From: Calditrichia bacterium
Lineage (GTDB): Bacteria > Calditrichota > Calditrichia > RBG-13-44-9 > J042
Assembly (NCBI GenBank): GCA_030430345.1
Contig: JAUIFT010000206.1
Location: 1 to 5,946 of the forward strand
Length of the DNA stretch: 5,946 nt
Direction of reading: 5' to 3'
This document shows positions 1-5,435 of the stretch, piece after piece. The notes under the pieces are model-generated. The model saw nothing but the letters and a program-made list of their open reading frames with translations, was not told the DNA's origin and did no database searches. The translations under genes were made by a program, and so were the position numbers. Numbering within the stretch: the first letter of the stretch is position 1; each line of letters begins with the position of its first letter.

Positions 1-1253
1 TGCCGATTAATACCGGTGTTATCATCGGAATGGCGATCGTTTTTATGTATGCAGTACTGGGGGGAATGAAAGGCATTACCTATACCCAGGTGGCGCAATA
101 TTGTGTATTGATTTTTGCCTACCTCATCCCGGCAATTTTTATCTCCATCCAGATGACTGGCAATCCGGTCCCGCAACTAGGATTCGGCTCTGAGCTGAGC
201 GACGGCGGCGGTTATCTGCTCGATAAACTAGACGGCCTCAGCACCGAACTGGGCTTTGCTGCCTACACCGGGCGAGGGAGTAAATCGATGATCGATGTCT
301 TTATGATCACCGTCGCCCTGATGGTCGGTACTGCCGGACTGCCGCACGTCATCATTCGCTTTTACACCGTGCCGCGCGTCCGCGATGCCCGTTCATCCGC
401 TGGCTGGGCGCTGCTCTTTATTGCTTTACTGTACACGACCGCGCCGGCAGTCGCTGCTTTTGCCCGGACGAATATGCTCCAGACAATCAATGATAAACCT
501 TATAGCGAAGCGCCCTCCTGGTTCAGTAACTGGGAAAAGACCGGGCTGCTCGCCTGGGAAGATAAAAATGCTGACGGGGTCATTCAATATCGCGCAGATA
601 CCGCTGTGAATGAACTGAGCGTCGACCGGGATATCATGGTGCTGGCCAACCCGGAGATTGCCCAGTTGCCCGATTGGGTGGTCGCCCTGGTCGCAGCGGG
701 GGGATTGGCCGCGGCTTTATCGACGGCGGCCGGTTTGCTGCTGGTAATTTCCACTTCGGTGGCGCACGACCTGATTAAAAATGTGATTGCGCCAAAAACC
801 AGCGAAAAACGGGAGCTGCTCTACGCGCGCATCGGTGCGGGCTTTGCAGTGGTGCTGGCCGGTATACTGGGAATATATCCGCCGGGATTTGTGGCGCAGG
901 TGGTCGCCTTTGCCTTCGGGCTGGCCGCCGCATCTTTCTTTCCGGCAATTATTCTCGGCATTTTTTCCCGGAAAATCAACAAAGAAGGCGCCCTGTCCGG
1001 GATGATCGTCGGTATTATCTTTACCGCGGTATACATCATTTATTTCAAGTTTATTTCCCCGGAAAGTAATACTGCCGAAAACTGGCTCTGGGGTATTTCT
1101 CCGGAAGGGATTGGCACAATCGGGATGGCGCTCAATTTCATCATTTCAATTGTCATTTCCCGCTTTACCCCGGCGCCCCCGGAAGAAATTCAAACCCTGA
1201 TTCAGAATATCCGTATACCGCGCGGTGCGGGAGAATCGGCTGGAACGCATTAA
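1..1253 (+). CDS. Sodium:solute symporter, VC_2705/ActP-like subfamily (5' end missing)
   Basis: The reading frame is open from base 3 to the TAA at 1251-1253, giving 416 visible residues. The true start lies left of the window, so the in-frame ATG at 30 is internal. The protein is a polytopic inner-membrane cotransporter of the SSS family, which uses the sodium gradient to import organic solutes. Diagnostic stretches are GGMKGITYTQ near the visible start, GTAGLPHVIIRFYTVP (ActP has a very similar GTAGLPH segment) and AALSTAAGLLLV. In the last, the adjacent Ser-Thr matches the sodium-ligand pair Ser340/Thr341 of PutP. About seven hydrophobic segments are visible. A hydrophilic insert (about bases 470-670) contains an EF-hand-like DKNADGVIQY loop. 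By family knowledge the substrate may be acetate or a similar small carboxylate, but it cannot be read from the sequence. Subfamily members usually follow a small DUF4212 subunit and precede a DUF294 protein, as here. Family assignment is firm; substrate is unknown. Confidence 0.93.
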   Translation, partial: PINTGVIIGMAIVFMYAVLGGMKGITYTQVAQYCVLIFAYLIPAIFISIQMTGNPVPQLGFGSELSDGGGYLLDKLDGLSTELGFAAYTGRGSKSMIDVFMITVALMVGTAGLPHVIIRFYTVPRVRDARSSAGWALLFIALLYTTAPAVAAFARTNMLQTINDKPYSEAPSWFSNWEKTGLLAWEDKNADGVIQYRADTAVNELSVDRDIMVLANPEIAQLPDWVVALVAAGGLAAALSTAAGLLLVISTSVAHDLIKNVIAPKTSEKRELLYARIGAGFAVVLAGILGIYPPGFVAQVVAFAFGLAAASFFPAIILGIFSRKINKEGALSGMIVGIIFTAVYIIYFKFISPESNTAENWLWGISPEGIGTIGMALNFIISIVISRFTPAPPEEIQTLIQNIRIPRGAGESAGTH

Positions 1254-1258
1254 GTAAC

Positions 1259-1378
1259 TTGGAAATGTCCAATGATCAATAATCAATGTCCAATGTAGAA
1301 GTGAGGGATCAGAGTATCGGGGTTTTTTATCACTTTTACATTGGATATTGAGCATTTTACATTGAATATTTCTTCCAA
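1259..1378. repeat. 120-bp imperfect palindrome built of AAT-starting heptamers
   Basis: The left arm 1283-1304 pairs with 1330-1351 over 22 positions, with no mismatch except two G.U pairs if the plus strand is transcribed; the loop is 25 nt (1305-1329). Weaker pairing continues outward to TTGGAA at 1259-1264 and TTCCAA at 1373-1378. The left arm reads as consecutive 7-mers: AATGTCC at 1264, AATGATC at 1271, AATAATC at 1278, AATGTCC at 1285 and AATGTAG at 1292. AATGTCCAATG therefore recurs 21 bp apart (1264 and 1285), and TTTTACATTG recurs 21 bp apart in the right arm (1334 and 1355). It fills most of the gap between the symporter and the DUF294 gene. It is AT-rich compared with the flanking genes and holds no plausible ORF. 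It could be a mobile or expanded intergenic repeat, or an mRNA hairpin that uncouples the two genes. Confidence 0.8.
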
Positions 1379-1425
1379 AACCGTTTTAATAACCAGAATT
1401 TTTAACTCCGGAAACGGTGGAAAAA

Positions 1426-3333
1426 ATGGACCGTTCTCTCATCGATTTTCTGGCAAAACACCCACCTTTCAGCTTTCTGCCGGAAGCAAAACTGACAGAA
1501 GTTGCCCCATTGTTTCAGATGATCGAATACGATGCCGGGACGATTCTCTTCGAACAGGAGAAGTCCCGGGTTAGTGCTTTTTTCCTGCTTTACAGCGGGG
1601 GACTGGAGCTGTATTACCAGGAAGATGGGAAGCGCATTCTGAATGATCTACTTTCCGATGGCGATACCTTTGGCGGCATTTCTTTTCTGATGAACGATGG
1701 GGTTGCAGTGCGCACGGTTGCGGTAACCGAAGCATCCCGATTTTATACCCTGCCGAAAAATACTTTCCTGCAGCTTTGTAAAGACCATCCGGAATTCTCC
1801 GATTATTTTACGGACACTTTCGGCAAACTAATGCTGGACAAATCCTATGCTGCGCTGGTCGCAAGCGTGGCTGCAGATAAAAGAAACGGTTCCCCTGATA
1901 TTTTTTTACATCAGTCTCTCGAAAACTTTATCGATAAAGAGTTGCTTGTTTGTGAGAGGGAAATCAGCATTCGCGAGGCGGCACAGTTAATGTCGAAACA
2001 GCGGCATAGTGCTATTCTGGTTGGCAATCCCGGGGAAATGCCTGCGGGGATTGTTACCGATAAGGATTTCCGCGATCGGGTGGTTGCCACCGGACTTTCA
2101 ACGGATCAACCGGTTTCTGAAATCATGTCTTCGCCATTGATAACGATCAGCGCCAGCGAATCATTGTTGTCAGCATTAATGACGATGGTACAGCATAATA
2201 TCAAGCATCTCGCTATCCGCGGCAATGCTGGCCAGATAAACGGCATACTCAGCGACAAACGCCTGCTAACAGCCCGGGGGCAGTCACCGGTTTCTATGTT
2301 AAGAGATATCAAGGATGCATCGACTGTGAAGGTCCTGATTCCCCGTCAGAAAGAGGTCGTCTCTTTGGCCGGAACGTTGATCGAAGGAGGTGCGCGTGCG
2401 GAGGAAGTGGGCCGGATCATCAGCGCTGTGGCGGATGCAGTATTGCAACGGTTGATTCGTTTCGCGCTGGCGGAGATGGGACCTCCGCCAGTGCGTTTCG
2501 CTTTTTTGATAATGGGCAGCGAAGGTCGCCGGGAGCAAACCCTGAAAACCGATCAGGACAATGCGATTATTTATGAAGATGTTCCCGAGACATCGGAAGC
2601 CGCCGTGCGAGAATACTTCCTCGCTTTTGCGACGCGGGTATGCGGCTGGCTCAATGATGCCGGCTATGATTATTGCCGGGGCGATATTATGGCCCAAAAT
2701 CCCCGTTGGTGCCAGCCATTGTCGCAATGGAAGTCCTATTTCCGGCAATGGATAGAGACGCCGGAGCCAAAGGCCGTGATGCATGCAACGATCTTCTTTG
2801 ATTTCACCACTGCATACGGCGACCAGGCTTTGGCGGACGAGTTACGCGGTTACTTGCAAAAATTAATGGGAAAGCGCAGCGATTTATTTTTTCGCTACCT
2901 GGCACAAAACGCTTTGGATATAAAACCGCCACTGGGCTTCTTTCGCAACTTTCTGGTGGAAGCGAGGGGGGCGCATCGTAATCAACTTGATATCAAGAGG
3001 GCAATGACTCCGATTGTAGATTTTGCGCGAATTTATGCCCTGGAAAATGGGATTGCAGCGACGAACACTTTGGAACGCTTGCATTTATTGGCGGCGCAAT
3101 CCGTGCTGATGGAAAGTGAACATCACGAACTGACCCAGGCCTATCGTTATTTAATGCAGATTCGCCTGGTTCGTCAAATTAATATGATTCGTGAGGAGAA
3201 TTTACTGCCGGATAATTACATCAATCCTCAGAACCTCTCCCGCATCGAACAAAAAATGCTGAAAGAAATTTTCCGCCTGGTAGCTGCCTACCAGGAAAAA
3301 TTAACGATTCATTTTCTTGGGGCGGGAGGATAA
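1426..3333 (+). CDS. cNMP-binding-fold / CBS pair / DUF294 nucleotidyltransferase signalling protein
   Basis: This is a 635-residue soluble cytoplasmic protein. In order it has a cyclic-nucleotide-binding beta-barrel (about 15-135), two CBS domains (about 165-285, with GIVTDKDFRDRVV closing the first and GILSDKRLL the second), a GlnD-like DUF294 nucleotidyltransferase domain (about 320-460) and a helical DUF294 C-terminal domain (about 490-630). The nucleotidyltransferase signature is clear: GSEGRREQTLKTDQDNAII has the Gly364-Ser365 turn and the metal-binding pair Asp376-x-Asp378. CBS domains normally bind adenine nucleotides, so the protein probably reads nucleotide state and modifies or controls a partner. 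Its position after a VC_2705-type symporter matches the known gene neighbourhood and suggests that the transporter is the target; this is inference. I chose ATG 1426 because GGTGG (1416-1420) lies 5 bases upstream. An in-frame GTG at 1417 would add three residues. The phosphate-binding cassette of the cNMP fold is degenerate (see findings). Confidence 0.93.
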   Translation: MDRSLIDFLAKHPPFSFLPEAKLTEVAPLFQMIEYDAGTILFEQEKSRVSAFFLLYSGGLELYYQEDGKRILNDLLSDGDTFGGISFLMNDGVAVRTVAVTEASRFYTLPKNTFLQLCKDHPEFSDYFTDTFGKLMLDKSYAALVASVAADKRNGSPDIFLHQSLENFIDKELLVCEREISIREAAQLMSKQRHSAILVGNPGEMPAGIVTDKDFRDRVVATGLSTDQPVSEIMSSPLITISASESLLSALMTMVQHNIKHLAIRGNAGQINGILSDKRLLTARGQSPVSMLRDIKDASTVKVLIPRQKEVVSLAGTLIEGGARAEEVGRIISAVADAVLQRLIRFALAEMGPPPVRFAFLIMGSEGRREQTLKTDQDNAIIYEDVPETSEAAVREYFLAFATRVCGWLNDAGYDYCRGDIMAQNPRWCQPLSQWKSYFRQWIETPEPKAVMHATIFFDFTTAYGDQALADELRGYLQKLMGKRSDLFFRYLAQNALDIKPPLGFFRNFLVEARGAHRNQLDIKRAMTPIVDFARIYALENGIAATNTLERLHLLAAQSVLMESEHHELTQAYRYLMQIRLVRQINMIREENLLPDNYINPQNLSRIEQKMLKEIFRLVAAYQEKLTIHFLGAGG

Positions 3334-3336
3334 AAC

Positions 3337-3378
3337 CGTTGTTCGTTGATCGAACAACGAACAACGATTAACGATTAT
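3337..3378. repeat. Array of six CG-starting heptamers, containing a 9-bp hairpin
   Basis: Six consecutive 7-mers all begin with CG: CGTTGTT at 3337, CGTTGAT at 3344, CGAACAA at 3351 and again at 3358, CGATTAA at 3365, and CGATTAT at 3372. The first three form a perfect stem: CGTTGTTCG (3337-3345), loop TTGAT, CGAACAACG (3351-3359). The array starts three bases after the DUF294 stop codon and extends into the 3' end of the convergent GNAT gene, whose stop codon (3368-3370 on the plus strand) lies inside the fifth heptamer. The stem could help stop or protect transcripts from either side, but no U-run follows it, so it is not a textbook intrinsic terminator. Confidence 0.8.
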
Positions 3379-3841
3379 CAATATCATACCGCATCACCGG
3401 CAGAGACCGTCCGGGAATCACGGAAGAGGCCTCTGCCCCAATTTTCTTCGCCCCCATCTTCTTATAAAAATTCTCGGCATAAGGATCGGAAAGAATGCGG
3501 ATTTTTTGCGCACCATTTTCAGTTTGCGCAGAAACCATATGTTCAAACAAACGTCGTCCAACACCATAACCCATATATTTCGGTAAAACCCAAAAATGCT
3601 CCACTTCCCGATCGCCAGCATCGCCGACAATTGCACAAAACCCGGCGATTTTATTATCGATACAGGCGAGATATACCGGATGATTGCTCAGAAAATCGGC
3701 GGTTATCGTCAGGTCGCTTTTCCAGATTTCGATATAGGATTCCGGGTAACCCCAATGCCGTTTTGAGGCATGGGCAATGTCGGTGAGAATGCCGGCATCC
3801 GCTGGGTTTGCCATGCGTATGTGGATAAGGGATTGGGTCAT
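3368..3841 (-). CDS. GNAT-family N-acetyltransferase
   Basis: This 157-residue protein is complete and of normal length for a single-domain GNAT enzyme, which transfers an acetyl group from acetyl-CoA to an amine. The acetyl-CoA pyrophosphate loop is visible as VLPKYMGYGVGRRLFEHM (residues 85-102), fitting [Q/R/K]xxGxGxG with Lys88, Gly91, Gly93 and Gly95. The later ENFYKKMGAKKIG segment (123-135) has Tyr126 where many GNATs carry the general-acid tyrosine. The N-terminal IRMANPADAGILTDI is a typical first strand and helix. The ATG at 3841 is supported by a Shine-Dalgarno AGGGA (3849-3853 on the plus strand), 7 bases upstream. The gene lies 123 bp downstream of the acyl-CoA dehydrogenase on the same strand, with a palindromic repeat between, and converges on the DUF294 gene. 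The last codons and the stop fall in a heptamer repeat. The substrate, whether small molecule or protein, cannot be told. Confidence 0.9.
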   Translation of the reverse strand: MTQSLIHIRMANPADAGILTDIAHASKRHWGYPESYIEIWKSDLTITADFLSNHPVYLACIDNKIAGFCAIVGDAGDREVEHFWVLPKYMGYGVGRRLFEHMVSAQTENGAQKIRILSDPYAENFYKKMGAKKIGAEASSVIPGRSLPVMRYDIDNR

Positions 3842-3872
3842 GTGATATTCCCTGATTGGTTTTTATGCGGTT

Positions 3873-3921
3873 GTAGAAACGATTCATGAATCGTCTCTAC
3901 GAAACCATGAATCGTCTCTAC
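3873..3921. repeat. 28-bp near-perfect palindrome plus a displaced half-copy, 21-bp period
   Basis: Bases 3873-3900 form a palindrome with 14-base arms and no loop, centred on TTCATGAA, with one mismatch (GTAGAAACG on the left against CGTCTCTAC on the right). The 16-mer CATGAATCGTCTCTAC occurs at 3885-3900 and again at 3906-3921, exactly 21 bp apart, so a half-palindrome is repeated in tandem. Palindromes of this GTAGAGACG...CGTCTCTAC type are, to my recollection, common as dispersed intergenic repeats in several bacterial groups. It sits between the dehydrogenase stop and the GNAT start. On the minus-strand transcript no U-run follows, so it is not a classical terminator. A short TG run (3922-3929) adjoins it. 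Confidence 0.8.
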
Positions 3922-3964
3922 TGTGTGTGTACTCATATATCAAATAATTGGGATCATCGAATCA

Positions 3965-5119
3965 TTATTTCGAAAACAACATTTTCCCGATGGTATCCAA
4001 TTGCATGTTCGAGGTGCCTTCGTAGATCTGACCGATTTTCGCATCCCGGTAAAATTTTTCCGCCGGAAAATCCTTGGTATATCCATATCCCCCAAAAACT
4101 TCCAGCATCCGGGAGGTAACCACCTCAGCATTGGTGGATGAAAAATATTTCGACATCGCCGCTTCCATAACAAAATCTTCGCCAGCATCTTTCATGCGCG
4201 CAGCATTGTAGACAAACCGGCGGGAAGCTTCCAGTAAAATCTTTGCTTCAGCCACCTGGAAACGCAATCCCTGAAATTTGAAAATCTCTTTTCCAAACTG
4301 CATCCGTTCTTTGGCATACTGTACGGCAGCATCCATTGATCCCTGCATGACGCCAAGCATTTGCGCACCAATGCCGATACGTCCTTCATTGAGTGTTTCG
4401 ATGGCAACTTTGTAGCCTTTGCCAACTTCACCAATGATATTTTCCTTTGGTACAATGCAATTAGTCATAATCAACTCGCAGGTACTGCTGGCACGAATCC
4501 CGAGTTTATCTTCTTTTTTACCAATGGTAAATCCCTCGAAATCCCGTTCAACAACAAACGCTGTAATTCCCTTATAACCCAATTCCGGATTAACGTTGGC
4601 AAAAATCAGAAAGATATCTGCTTCGCCAGCGTTGGTAATCCAAAGCTTGTTTCCGTTCAAAATGTAGTGATCCCCTTTTTCTTCGGCTTTGCACTTCAGC
4701 CCGAATGCATCACTACCGGAGCTCGGTTCAGAGAGGGCATAGGCACCAATTTTTTCCTGAGCGAGCTGTGGTAAATAGCGTTTTTTGATTTCTTTGTTTC
4801 CCCAGCGCTTGAAAGCATTATTCACCAAAGTGTTTTGCACGTCAACATAAATGGCGGCGGATGCATCCACACTGGCCAATGCTTCAATCGCCAGAATTGA
4901 CATGAAAAAATTTCCCCCGGTACCGCCATATTCTTCCGGAATGTCGATACCCATTAAGCCCAATTCAAAAAACTGATCGATAATCTCCCGGCGGAAAGCG
5001 CCTTTTTGATCCATTTCCATTACATGGGGGAGAATCTCTTCCCGTGCAAAGTCCTGCACGGCTTCTTTAAACATCTGCTCTTCTTCGCTCAAATACGTCA
5101 CCGGATGAATCGCGTCCAT
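3965..5119 (-). CDS. Acyl-CoA dehydrogenase, short/branched-chain type
   Basis: This complete 384-residue flavoenzyme oxidises an acyl-CoA to the trans-2-enoyl-CoA and passes electrons to electron-transfer flavoprotein, in fatty-acid or branched-chain amino-acid breakdown. Domains run in the usual order: N-terminal helices (about 10-120), middle beta domain (about 124-220) and C-terminal helical domain (about 232-384). Both family signatures are present: ALSEPSSGSDAFG at 128-140 and EVFGGYGYTKDFPAEKFYRD at 340-359. WITN at 160-163 is the usual flavin-contact segment. Glu367 in IYEGTS is at the catalytic-base position of SCAD and MCAD. Segments such as RASSTCEL, LNEGRIGIGAQMLG and RDAKIGQIYEGTSNMQL recall mammalian ACADSB (2-methylbutyryl-CoA dehydrogenase) more than medium- or long-chain enzymes, so a short or branched substrate is likely but not proven. 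AAAGGAG (5126-5132 on the plus strand), 6 bases upstream, supports the ATG at 5119. No ETF, thiolase or hydratase gene is nearby. Confidence 0.96.
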   Translation of the reverse strand: MDAIHPVTYLSEEEQMFKEAVQDFAREEILPHVMEMDQKGAFRREIIDQFFELGLMGIDIPEEYGGTGGNFFMSILAIEALASVDASAAIYVDVQNTLVNNAFKRWGNKEIKKRYLPQLAQEKIGAYALSEPSSGSDAFGLKCKAEEKGDHYILNGNKLWITNAGEADIFLIFANVNPELGYKGITAFVVERDFEGFTIGKKEDKLGIRASSTCELIMTNCIVPKENIIGEVGKGYKVAIETLNEGRIGIGAQMLGVMQGSMDAAVQYAKERMQFGKEIFKFQGLRFQVAEAKILLEASRRFVYNAARMKDAGEDFVMEAAMSKYFSSTNAEVVTSRMLEVFGGYGYTKDFPAEKFYRDAKIGQIYEGTSNMQLDTIGKMLFSK

Positions 5120-5163
5120 CTGTAGCTCCTTTCGTAGTAGTAAGTTTTATTATTTCTAAATAA

Positions 5164-5222
5164 CTGTTCAGGTCTTCAGGTTCAACCTCCAAAAAATTAT
5201 TGGGAACCGGAGGCCTGAGCAG
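5164..5222 (+). repeat. Long imperfect hairpin, fold favoured on the plus strand
   Basis: The left arm 5164-5183 (CTGTTCAGGTCTTCAGGTTC) pairs with the right arm 5204-5222 (GAACCGGAGGCCTGAGCAG) as 19 base pairs with one bulged A at 5178. Three pairs are U.G on the plus-strand RNA and would be A.C mismatches on the minus strand. The 20-nt loop can add a short stem, CCAA (5189-5192) with TTGG (5200-5203). It lies about 45 bp upstream of the dehydrogenase start and 213 bp upstream of the TPR start. It could be a structured leader, a terminator without a U-run, or a repeat element. Confidence 0.6.
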
Positions 5223-5372
5223 TCAATTAAATCCGGGTTTGTTTTATCATTGAAAATATCATCCATAAAAAACGAATCAGATTTACAATCGGCAGAAGTT
5301 TCCCTACATTGTCAGAAGTCTTTTGAGATAAGAGAGTAAGAGCGTTACAGCTTTTCTCGGGAAGCCTGAGCG

Positions 5373-5401
5373 GATGTAAAATTACCCCGACAGCGTATAA
5401 T
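5373..5401 (+). promoter_or_regulatory. Candidate promoter for the TPR gene
   Basis: A perfect sigma-70-type -10 hexamer TATAAT lies at 5396-5401, 34 bases before the start codon of the TPR gene and in the right orientation. The hexamer at the expected -35 distance (GATGTA, 5373-5378, 17-bp spacer) is a poor match to TTGACA, and there is no extended -10 TG. The call rests on the -10 box and its position alone. Confidence 0.35.
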
Positions 5402-5435
5402 ACACAATTGAACAAAATCATTTCAAGGAAAATTT

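Larger units (their letters stand above)
5120..5435. other. 316-bp divergent intergenic region
   Basis: This gap separates the divergent acyl-CoA dehydrogenase and TPR genes, so it must hold at least the TPR promoter and probably both. It contains the dehydrogenase Shine-Dalgarno (5126-5132), a hairpin at 5164-5222, a TATAAT at 5396-5401 and the TPR Shine-Dalgarno AAGGA (5425-5429). Bases 5223-5370 show nothing I can name. I could not find a convincing promoter for the dehydrogenase; a TTGAAC on the minus strand (5180-5185) lies 17 bases from only a poor -10. No credible small gene is visible. Confidence 0.7.

Noticed and set aside
1305..1329. GGGG followed by six T (1323-1328) as an intrinsic terminator after the symporter
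   Set aside because: No GC-rich stem immediately precedes the T run; only a 3-bp GAT/ATC pairing is possible. The T run lies in the loop of the larger palindrome, not after a stem.
1381..1417. CCGTTT/AAACGG hairpin that might hide the ribosome site of the DUF294 gene
   Set aside because: The stem is only 6 bp with a 25-nt AT-rich loop and overlaps only the first bases of GGTGG. This is too weak to call a regulatory structure.
2299..2784. 161-codon minus-strand open frame inside the DUF294 gene
   Set aside because: It is the antisense shadow of a well-supported domain (the nucleotidyltransferase region), with no ribosome site or recognisable protein features.
3346..3786. 146-codon plus-strand open frame over the GNAT gene
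   Set aside because: It is antisense to a clear GNAT enzyme, and its composition (rich in Arg, His, Pro and Ser) is typical of a shadow frame.
1254..3921. Possible CRISPR array from repeated short units in the intergenic regions
   Set aside because: Units are 7-21 bp, contiguous or palindromic, with no regular unique spacers and no cas genes.
5227..5421. Minus-strand 64-codon open frame in the divergent gap
   Set aside because: There is no Shine-Dalgarno before its ATG, which lies in the leader of the TPR gene. The translation resembles no family I know, and it overlaps the TPR promoter region.
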